Positions 1 to 9,900 of a stretch of DNA of 21,158 nt are shown here, piece after piece. The notes beneath the pieces are model-generated. The model did no database searches. It was not told the origin of the DNA and saw only the letters and a program-made list of their open reading frames with translations. The first letter of the stretch is position 1. The number at the start of each line of letters is the position of its first letter. The stretch is from contig NMRA01000039.1 in the NCBI GenBank assembly GCA_002633005.1, positions 864,997 to 886,154 on the forward strand, read 5' to 3'. Origin of the DNA: Phoronis australis. Its lineage: Eukaryota; Phoronida; Phoronidae. The position numbers and the translations under genes are program-made.

Positions 1-21
1 AGAGAGAGAGAGGGAGAGAGA
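1..21. repeat. GA-rich microsatellite, cut by window edge
   Basis: Simple (AG)n run with two G-rich interruptions at the very start of the window. Its true length cannot be seen. Confidence 0.8.
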
Positions 22-1436
22 TCTTTTGAGTTTGACATAAGTGTTTGACTTAAGTTTTGTCTTAATCTTGACTATCTTACCCGATATGGAAGTTTTAAAG
101 TTTGGAAATTGAGACAAATCTTGGACTTAAGTCGAAAATGAACTCTTAAAGTCAGTTTAATGGAACGGGGCCCGTGTCTACAAGTTATCTCGTCACGGCG
201 TGTCGTTTTAATCATTAAGAATGGTTTCGAAGAGATAAGAAACTGTCAGGTCTTCGCAAGACCCCAAATCGCACCACACCTAAGTAAGGAACAAATTGTG
301 ACTATTATAGCAGCAAGGGGTCAAAATACAAATCTTGTTTACTTGACACAATGCAGGTTTATTGCCAAAATATTTTCTTGGGAGAGGGGTGGTCAGTGGG
401 AGTGACATCTGCTGGCATAAAATAGTCTTGTGTTTATTACGTATGTTAAATACAAAATTAATTAGAGATAAGACAAATCAGTGATTTAATGTCCGCACGA
501 AATCGCAAGTTGATATTAAAATGAACTCATTGAACAAAGCTCGCAAAACCTGTGAAGTATTCACGGCGACAAATCCCAATTATTTCGTACTAATTGCCCA
601 AATGGACGTTTTTCGACTTTTTTATGTTGACTGCAATTTTAGGGGAATTTCAGAAAACAGGTCACCCTAAATATAGTCATGGGCCTCCATTAGGAAAGTT
701 ATTTGAACATAGTCTGTCCATGGCCCAATGACATTCCGCCGTCAAAATCATAAAAATCTACCGATTGTAGGGTTTCCGAAAATGAGCATCGCCAACGAGT
801 GTATAACAAAGGTCTGAGAAACGAAACACACCGAATTTCAGCAGACATTTTGCCTTATCTATCTATAAGCCCGCCCGTTCATCGCAAAAACAAACTTTTA
901 GTTAAGGGCACCCACCCTCCCCAAACTGTGGTCGCAAATTGCCCCTTAAATCGGAGGTGATTTCAGAGCTTCGAGAGAACTTGCAGTTGTTATTGCCCGA
1001 GAACAGGCCAAACAAGCGGGTTGTCATTTAACGTGCATGACATAGTCTCAACTTTTAACGCACTGCAAGTTCTTTGCAAACTAATTTTTTATCTCATCCG
1101 AGTAAGGAACAAGCCGAGAGCAATTTTACGGCGGCGAGTGGTCTAATTCAAAGTTCGACCCTAGAAAGGAAAGCGAGTTTATGCCGCTTTACTAGGTGTA
1201 ACTTAACATGTAAAAATGGAATTTCCTAAATATACGCTCTGGACAAGTAGGTAAAAATTGAACGAGTGTTGTTTTACATCTATACAATCCAAACTATGCT
1301 ACAAAATAAATATAAAGTTCTTAATGTCCATTTTTGTTGAGAAATATGACACAATGAAACAGCACGAGTCAGTCGTACTGACTAAATAGGCAAAGTACAG
1401 TACATTATTAACACCATGCGCTTTCCATGAGAGACA
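22..1436. other. Non-coding stretch, nothing recognised
   Basis: AT-rich, without a convincing open frame or splice-bounded exon. The motif GACTTAAGT occurs twice (near 48 and 126) in imperfect inverted relation, and may be a remnant of a MITE related to the one at 2528-2819; too diverged to call. The 81-codon frame at 160-405 has no recognisable domain. Confidence 0.5.
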
Positions 1437-1625
1437 TTAAAGGTAGATTTCGCCGCTGTTAGCTGTCAATGTTGAAATCTTAACGGAAACCCTTTCGGGT
1501 TTAACAACATTACCAATTTTATCGCATCTTGAATTGCTGTTGAATGCACCAGCAATCCATGGACCATTTTCAAATTCGCCAAGGTTGGGCCAATCCCAAT
1601 TTACTCTGTGTGTCGCTGATGGTTT
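1437..1625 (-). CDS. Weak candidate terminal exon or small ORF, unknown product
   Basis: Minus-strand frame of 63 codons from an ATG at 1625, beginning MKPSATHRVNWDWPNLGEFE and ending STLTANSGEIYL with TAA. Its composition looks more protein-like than its neighbours: W, P and G spread, few low-complexity runs. I recognise no family, and it overlaps a plus-strand open frame. Possible splice acceptors (CATCAG, CACACAG) lie just inside its start, so it could be the last exon of a neighbouring minus-strand gene. It could equally be chance. Confidence 0.15.
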   Translation of the reverse strand, partial: KPSATHRVNWDWPNLGEFENGPWIAGAFNSNSRCDKIGNVVKPERVSVKISTLTANSGEIYL

Positions 1626-1872
1626 CATGTTATCGTTGGTAACAGATATCAAGCTTTACCACGACAGGAATGTTGAGACCGATTTCACGAAAATTACAGG
1701 CTCAATACTCTTTTCGTTTTGTTGGAAGCTAAATACTGAGGAAAGGCAATTTTGTAAGAAGAACTTACAAGGTAACCAGCTTTATGATGATATAAAACCA
1801 AAACAAGATGGATATTCACAACAGTACTTTAACAGTACCACTGCTGCTCTAAAACAAGGCTGGCTAGGGATA

Positions 1873-1920
1873 TACATACATACATACATACATACATACA
1901 TACATACATACATACATACA
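1873..1920. repeat. TACA microsatellite, 12 units
   Basis: Twelve perfect TACA units, followed by a C/A-rich tract (CACACACCCACCCACACAC). It creates a false repetitive YIHT reading on the plus strand. Confidence 0.95.
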
Positions 1921-2527
1921 TGCACACACCCACCCACACACATGCATAGGTACATTCATACCAACACATTACTTTACAACTACCAAAGAGTGATCCTTCT
2001 GATCTAGCTCAGTGAGGTGTAATTCAAACCATAACACCCAGGGTCTGTCTCATGAAAAGAGACTCAAGCCTTGTTTTAAGCCCCACATGACTGTTTCTTA
2101 CAAATAATTAAATCTCATTTTACCAAATGTGTAAAGTATTAGTCACTTTTCTAGCAAAAGACCCCCCACAATTATATGTTCAAACTTCATTCTTCCAAAG
2201 GTCTAGAGTTATACTGGAATTGAGTGTAACCTGATCTGTATACCTGTGCATTTGGCCTAGTATCCACATGGTTATAAAATTGTGCTGAAAGTGTGTTTGG
2301 ATTCTATACCAGTCTCCCATCAACTGCAAAGTCATGCAACCATATATTTTTAAGTTAAATTTACCAAAAAAGAATGGTACACTGATTCATTGCAAAACAA
2401 CTGTACAAACAACCAGACAAAATGAAATGTCACATATTTTTAAATTATCTTTGTCTCCGTGTTTAAATAATTAATAATTTTATTATAAAAGTCCAAAAGT
2501 TTCTGAGAACAGTGTAACCAGCCATTT
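1921..2527. other. Non-coding stretch, nothing firm
   Basis: AT-rich with no exon-like frame. At 2040-2085 GGGTCTGTCTCATGAAAAG followed by an AAG-rich stretch resembles the terminal sequence of the MITE at 2528-2819 and may be a diverged solo end. Confidence 0.4.
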
Positions 2528-2819
2528 CTGGGATTTGTTTCACAAAAAAGTGACTTAGGACTTAAGTAAAAAAATGACACCATGCGCTCCACATAACCAT
2601 TTCTGAAAAATAATTACACCTCACCTCTCAGCTAAAGTATAGCCCTTCTAAAAGTATATACATGACTGCTAGTTGCTCAGGTACTTTTCATACATTATTT
2701 CTAAACTGTGATGTGCAGGAATTACATGGCAAAAATTTCATTTCCTAATTTTGAAGTAGTAGTAAAGATGAAGATTACCCACTTAAGTCCTAAGCCACTT
2801 ATCATGAAACACACCCCTG
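2528..2819. mobile_element. MITE-like inverted-repeat element, 292 bp
   Basis: Imperfect terminal inverted repeats of about 40 bp: 2528-2567 and 2781-2819 read inward share GTTTCA, AAGTG and CTTAGGACTTAAGT, with a few mismatches and a one-base gap. The interior is AT-rich and non-coding. No clear target-site duplication flanks it, so the family is not assigned and the copy is probably old. It lies downstream of the MCRS1 3' end. Confidence 0.65.
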
Positions 2820-3048
2820 ACGTATGGTCTTCCAAGGCGAGACAAACACAAACATTGACATTTTCGTAAAACTACCCATCAGGTCAAACACTTCCGTTAC
2901 TAAAATGATAATGACTAAAAAAACTTATAAGTTGATTCTGTCAAGATGACACCGTGAGACCGTTCTACTCATTCCTTCGCACATAATACAAGACAAAAGC
3001 AAATGGACAAAATATTGTTAACAGCTAAAAATGACCAAAAATGACCTG

Positions 3049-3192
3049 CATGGCGGCGAAATTCCAATTACATTAAGGGGTTAGCTAATTCATCAGATGT
3101 CCCGATAATTCCGCTCCATTCTCTGTCATAAGGGAGGGTTACTGTGACGAAGAATTCGACTTCCTCCCAGTTGCCATGATGGGAATTGTGGG
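3049..3192. promoter_or_regulatory. Possible TATA-less promoter patch (YY1-like and ZNF143-like motifs)
   Basis: Plus-strand ATGGCGGC at 3050-3057 matches the core of a YY1 site. Minus-strand CCCACAATTCCCATCATGG (3192-3174) matches most of the ZNF143/STAF consensus, centred on ACAATTCCCA. These two motifs often mark TATA-less promoters in animals. If real, it would serve a neighbouring gene, since MCRS1 begins beyond the other end of the window. There is no recognised downstream exon to support it apart from the weak ORF at 1437-1625. Confidence 0.25.
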
Positions 3193-3735
3193 TCCTTTTG
3201 TGTAGATAATTCTGCTGTCTACTGTGCATAGGCCAGGCTGGTGAGATTCAGAAGTTGACTGCATCAAACCACTGCAAACCAACACAGAAGGACACCAAGA
3301 TACTGATAGACCCTCGTTCGCCCAGAAATCTCTTCACTTCCAACTTTAAAGTTGACATATCAAACACACTCAGTCCCTGCTTTATTTGACATTATTGCAT
3401 TGAGTAAGTCTCCTAATCTCTCAATGGCGAGGGAACACCACTATCAGAGACAGCCATCACAGTCAATTGATTTCATGCTCAGTACCACAGGCGAAGGTCA
3501 AGATGGGAGAGCTCAGTCACTTCTGTATTGGTGTAACGAATGCATGCGATTGTCCTTCCAACTCCATTAAATGACAGACGCGGTCAGGTGGTGACTTCAG
3601 TGATGCATTACATAACGTCAAACATTTGTGAAGCACCTTCAGCACGTACTCTTGGCTTATGGAATGGAAATAATCATTCTGCTCCCACAATTCAACAGTT
3701 CAGCTTTGCTGTCCAATCACTTCAGTGGCAGCCAT

Positions 3736-3890
3736 TTTATTAGTCTACCCTTCAAAGGTCAGCCTCAAGCATACTTGCGCAACGCTGGCTTTTCACTCGC
3801 ATGATTAAACACAGTCTCGTTGATCTGGCTAATTTCACAAGAAACTTGACCTACCACGACTTCTCTCCTCCAGTTTGACGGCAGTCACTA
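3736..3890 (-). promoter_or_regulatory. MCRS1: MCRS1 3' untranslated region with poly(A) signal
   Basis: Directly after the TAG stop. The first canonical AATAAA on the minus strand is at 3741-3736, followed downstream by a T/G-rich stretch near 3690. Cleavage would then fall around 3710-3725, giving a 3' UTR of about 170 nt. A second AATAAA lies at 3386-3381 and could give a longer transcript. The extent is inferred, since no transcript evidence is available. Confidence 0.5.
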
Positions 3891-3971
3891 CTAGCTCAGC
3901 TTTTGAGATTCATTTCGTATGGCACTGATAAGGTCCTGGTTGATCAAAAATATGAACCGTAGTCCACTAAT
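3891..3971 (-). CDS. MCRS1: MCRS1 last coding exon, end of FHA domain
   Basis: 81-nt terminal coding segment after acceptor CTCTTCCAG. It encodes ISGLRFIFLINQDLISAIRN then ESQKLS and stop TAG (3891-3893). It matches the human C-terminus IASLRFVFLINQDLIALIRA, the last strand and helix of the FHA domain. A separate 81-codon minus-strand frame covering the same bases is a shadow. Confidence 0.96.
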   Translation of the reverse strand: MSGLRFIFLINQDLISAIRNESQKLS

Positions 3972-6900
3972 CTGGAAGAGAAAATGGAAAATGAAGTCGT
4001 AAGCGTGCAGCTGGACATCGTCTTTGAAGGACAACTCGTAATGCATGTGTAAATGGACCGACGGGGCCCATTTCACTGAAGGACTTTAACTTTTTTGGTT
4101 GTGAGTCTGCATTAGACCTATGGCAATTAACCACGCTATGACTTGTTTCCAAGATTAAAAAAATAAACTGAAAGAACTTCGGTCCAAAAAGTTCCCAACA
4201 ACAAATTGACAAATTGAAGTTTTATCTTAAAATTGGCTTAAATTTAAGATTTCTCTGTGCTAAGTCAGTTCACTTAGAATGGGCCCCTGGTCTAAGTTGA
4301 GAGATGATTTTTAGGCTATCGCTTGGACAGTCGAGACTAGTTCTATAACAGTAACTGACTAAAATCAAGAGTTTTGTTCTTTTGATGCAAGGTAGTTTAC
4401 AGCAGCTTTAGGTTATTTTCAAACTAACATTTTCTCCTGAGTAGTGTGCAAAACAACAAGTATTGCTGACCTCAGATATACAATTTGTATTTCCACTCAT
4501 TTGTCTAATGGGAAACAAAGTTTAATGCACAACATTCAGTGCAGAAAGCTGGTTTTCAAAATGCGGGATACCTGTAATTATTACCAGTCAGACTAACCTT
4601 AGATATTTCTTGTTTTCTGTGATTTTTTTCTAGAATCTACATTTTTTCTAGAATATATGTTTTTTTTCTGGCAACTCAATGTTCAGCGAACTTTTGGGGT
4701 CCTTCGCAGAATCTCCATAAGCTTTACGTTCTTTATATTGTATTAGGTTCATGTGTATTGTGAATGAAGAGTATTACTACCACTGCAGCTGCTGCTACTA
4801 CTGCTGCTGTTGTTACTATAGGCTGAGGTGGTACAAATTATTGTCTAGAGCATTCAAACTGAAAATTCAGAGGTGGGCGGTAAGACGAACAAGGGTGTTT
4901 GAAAATCAAATTTTTGAGAAATCAATGGTGGGTGCTTTACTAAAACTTACACTACAACTTAATGTCAAGAGAATTGCAGTTATGTCGGTAAGGTCACGTT
5001 CAATAGTCACATGAAACTTCCGCGGAATAAACACAAGTTAACTAATGGTGCGAGTTCAGGACCAGAAATTCTCTGTGGGTACTTTCAAGTGTTTAAAATA
5101 ATCAATTTCATGCCAAAAACAACCCCAGCAGTCAATCAATTATCAAATTAGAACGCCCACAAACACTATCTAATTAGCTTATCTCGAGTTAGCAGCATTC
5201 AGTGGTCGAAACATACTACGTAAAATGGAGACAACCAATCACATCACTAATCATCCTGCTTTGTGTTTAGTGTGAAAAGTCGTCAGATATTGCTGTTTGT
5301 TTTCCCGTGGTTTATGGTATCATAAGGAAGAGCCAGGCATTGTGTTTGTGGTGGTTGTGACAACTTAGTATTTGAGCACGCTGTGGTTTTTTCACTTTCC
5401 TGTGAGACAACAGAGAAGCGCGGACATGGCACAAGTTTGTTGGTAAATACGACACACTGGTGCTGGGTAGTTTACACCTCATACTCATCATCGTGGAGCT
5501 AAGAAACTTTCAACTGAACTCGTTTTTCTCTATTTCCTTAACCCTGTTTTTTGGGATATTGAATTTACGGATGTGATATGCATTGTTATAAAGAAAGGTA
5601 TAATAATGATGACAAGGTAGTCACTCGTCAAAACAAGGTAAACGTGGTCTTAAGCACATTAAAGAGTAGGGCGGATAACTGAGCATGTGTACTTAAAAGT
5701 GAAACTTTTGAAAATCAGGCTTGACATTACCCCCAAACAGTCCTGTCCACACACAGCCTACCCTAGAACAACTTGCACCATTGCAACTTACCCCACTTTT
5801 ACGTGGACTGTCCACACACATATCTGATGACTAGGGTAAGGCGGAAGTTGTAACTCTGTGCGTGACAATGAACACCTAATGCGAATATGGCGGGCAAATG
5901 AAAACCTGTCTGTACGTAACCGCAGCTGATAATTGCAGCTACACAGGAATTAGAAATGGCACAAGTTACCTTAAAACAAGTTACCCCACCTCGATAATGT
6001 GGAGTAAGTTGTCACAAGTGGAGTAAGTTGCGCTAGTTTAAATAGCGTTCAGACAGCCCTCAAATCTAGCGACAACTTGTTTCTGGAGTAACTTGTTCTA
6101 ACATAAGTCTGTGTGTGGACAGCACTGTAAGCACCAAACTAACCCTGACAAGTACTGTTACCACATATAACTGGTTGGCATGTAAACGCCACTTTAAGGG
6201 ACAATTTCTGCCTCTCACCTCCACTACAGAGTTGTTATTGAGTTTCTGTTTCGTGCCAATCAGCACAGGTTTGCCATCGATGTAAATCGGCCGTTTACCC
6301 TCGTTGGCCACATAAAAGTCTCCATTGTTGCGCAGTTTAATGACGCCCTGCCGCCGGGAGATCTTCCATGCAGGTCCCTCCAGTGACAGGTCCACATCAA
6401 TCTGGTTGTCCTTGGTAGCACGTCCGATGGTAATCTAAAATGGACATTCACTCGCATGTTTTATTTACAAAAACTTCATATCATGGCTATAAAAAGTGTC
6501 GTTTTGATAATTATTTTCCAAAAAGACGTTTCCTCCTTATCCATAACCTAAACCACAAAATCTGTAAGCTCTCACCAGTGCACAATATGGAGGACAAGTG
6601 AAATTCCATTTCCTCCATTTTTTTTAGTAAAATATGTAGGACCAAAAATATCAAATGTTAAATGCTGCACCACACCTATCTTCAGATCTTCAGACAACGT
6701 TTTCAGACATTGTGGGCAGCTTTTCCAAATTTAAAAAAGAGTTTTGTCAATCATACTTGTCCGAGAGGTGAGACTTTACCATAATTGTCCAGTCCACTCA
6801 ATAAGAAAAAAATTGTCTTCAATCTTTCTATACCGATATTGGAAATACCTTGTCTCAATTCAGAGCACAAACTAGAAAGATGTGTGTAATATTACAAACA

Positions 6901-9900
6901 AGGTTGGTCAACGCTTCCAAGTTTGGACTGCTCCATGTCAATAGGAAAATGACCTCAAGTACCATTACATGCCACATCCAACCAGTAAGTGTGAACCCTT
7001 CTTACTAGCTGGGGTTACAATATCCACTCTTGGACTTTCGACAGGCGTTTTTGCTTGGGTATCAGGGAAGCAGAGACAGGGGTCAGTGATAACTAATGCC
7101 TGTTCTTGGCAACATTCTTTTCCGCCCATTCTAGAAACTACGGACAATGAAAACTGAATCAGTCATTAAAAATTGAACTTTTCATAGTAGTAGTAGTAAT
7201 ACACTTTATTCACGCTACGACAAAAAAGACAATTAATACAAATTTACGCTTATGGAAACTCCGTGAAGGACCCGAAGGGTTCGCTGACCACGGAGCCACC
7301 AGAGAATAAAAAAATACAGTGTTACAGATAATCAGAATTACAAAAATTAAGTGATAATGTAATTTAAAACTACTTGTGAAAAGACCAGGAGAGATTATCA
7401 AAAATAGTTACAAAGCAGTTGGGAATAGTGCACTCAAGTTCATAATTTTCAAAACAAACATTTAAACGCAAACAATCAGTTAACAACAGATGAAAAAAGA
7501 ACTATGGCATATCGAAACTACTGTTCCTTTGTTTAACCAACACAATGAAACAACTTGTCTCTTGCAATTTTGATGTCTGTCAGTAATCATCATTTTTATA
7601 TTTATTGTTATTATAATTGTTAATCTTTCCCCATATAATGTTATCCATTTGCGGACTGTTACTGTATCACTTTTCGTTCAATTTCATAAGACGAAATAAA
7701 TAGTTATCTACGGACACAACTTGATTTGTGAACACTGCCCCTTGACACAGTGATCTTGATACCCCTAACGAATACAGTCCGAAATTTGAAGTGGGGAGCG
7801 TGTCATGCGTTATGATGGAACATCACCAAGATAAGGATTTGCATGTTTGTGCGCTAATGAGGACGAAATACCCTTTAAAACAGCTATAAACCCAGCATCC
7901 ATACGAAATTGAGAAACTTACTGCTGGATAAAAACAACAAGAGCAACGCGGAGCGGTGAAAATGCGCCCATGAATGCACCGCAAAAGGTTAGCTTAAAGG
8001 GTTGTTTATTCGTATCATAAAAATGGCCACAAGATAGCACAAAATACGTCGAATCCATCCAAAAACGGGAACATGTCATCATTTTTTTAATAGAGAGTTA
8101 TTTACTACATTTCATAGAAATCTGTCAAGGAACTTCATAGAAACAAAGGAAAACTGAAAAAAATGAAACTGCCACTAGGGGCACTGCGTTCATTGGAGCA
8201 ATCTGAAAGTCGTCTTCATCAGTTGTTAACTTCATGTAAATACACTTACTAAATATAATAAAGATGATGCAGTGGGCTTTGGAGATACAAAACAAAACTA
8301 CCACTAGGTGGCGCCACAGCAGTCGAAGTCATCATTGTCAACTCTTCTCTTCACACGGAGAATATACACCGATTTTCAATATCATCCTTAGAATGGTTTG
8401 GTTGATAGAGTGAAGGACGTCAAAAAACAGACTCAAAAACAGCAAAAATACATTGAAGCCATTCGAAAATGGGAGCATAGCGTCATCTCACCAATAGATG
8501 CCTATTCCAAATTTTATGACAATCCGTTGAGGACCTTTGAAGATACAGAGGTAAATGTAAAAAACTAAAATTGCCACTAGGGGGCACACCAGTAGTCAGA
8601 TACGTCTGAAAGTCATCGTCGTTTGTTGTCAACTTCATATAAATACACTTGCTAAAGTAAGTAAAGATTCTGCAGAGGGTTTATGAGATACAGCCATGGG
8701 CGCAAAAAACAAAATTGCCACTAGGAGGCACCACAAAATACCTTGAATCCATCCAAAAACAAAAGGATAGCGTCATCTCGATAAAAGATACCTATATGCC
8801 AAATTTTATGAAAATCCGTTGAGGACCTTTAAAGATACAGAGGTAAACGTAAAAAATTAAAATTGCCACGAGGGGGAACACCGGTAGTCGGATCCTTCCG
8901 AACGTGCAAAATTTCATGAACATACGCCAAAGGATTCTGGTGATAAAGCAACGAATGCCGGATGGTCAAATAAATATGTGGGTGCATAAAAATCGAATTA
9001 CAAGCCTTTATGTATCATGAAATCAGTCTCGTAAATATTCCTCAGCTTGGTAGGATTTATTTCCGTTATGTTGTATTTTGCAGTGTTGATGCAGTAACTA
9101 ACTCAACTCTATTTCTAGTATTAATTGCTCTTTGGAAATAATAGAGAGGTTACGCAAAGCGACGTGAATGTGAATTAACACGCATACATAATTCTGCGTC
9201 ATACATGCCGTTGTTGGCTGTGACATACTCCCAATAGTGTTTGCGTATTTTACCTGAATACAGGGAACTTTGCGTCTCTTTAAACGCGAAACCTGTGTCC
9301 TCTTTTTAATTATTTGGCAAGATATCGAAACAATTTTTTACTTTTGACAGGATTCTCAGTCTTTCTTTTTTGCTTCAGTATAAAATAAACACGATTCTTT
9401 TGTCTATAAATGTTCTTAAAGTCTAGCTGCCGGGGTTCGCTGGATATAATCGAGCTAAAATGGATTTTTAACTGATTTTGGGTTGTCAAAATTTTATATG
9501 CTTAATTTACTTGCATCTATTTATTTTAAACTGCAAATAAATTTCGCATTCTAAGAGTTGATCATTTTTAGCAGGAGTTTGTCGAAACGACTTTTTTCAC
9601 ATTCAACATATATTTCTATCTTGTATATCTGTAGTGGGTATCAGGAATTCCAGTTATGTAGTACATATCATGTACTACGATAACTGGACATTCTGAACTC
9701 AGTCATTCAGTTCACGTTTACTTTCACGTCCATGTAAAAATATAGCTGTCGTGAAACCTATTTTTGTTACTGCAACGTGAATCGGCACGTGCAATTCAGT
9801 ATGTGTGATAATTCACGTTCACGTCGCTTTGCGAAACCTCTCTAATGGCCCAAAGCCAAAACTGAAAAATCTGACGATGTAAATCATTTCATTGAGGCCA

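Larger units (their letters stand above)
3972..6218 (-). other. MCRS1: MCRS1 intron within the FHA domain, 2.2 kb
   Basis: Bounded by donor GTGAGA (6218 side) and acceptor CTTCCAG (3972 side). It separates the last FHA strand and helix from the rest of the domain. It holds the retroelement-like tail at 4684-4816 and the MITE-like element at 5738-6127; otherwise no structure was recognised. Confidence 0.9.

Noticed and set aside
1534-2007. 157-codon plus-strand open frame with YIHT repeats
   Set aside because: Its second half is the TACA microsatellite read as codons, and its first half overlaps the minus-strand ORF. No domain recognised.
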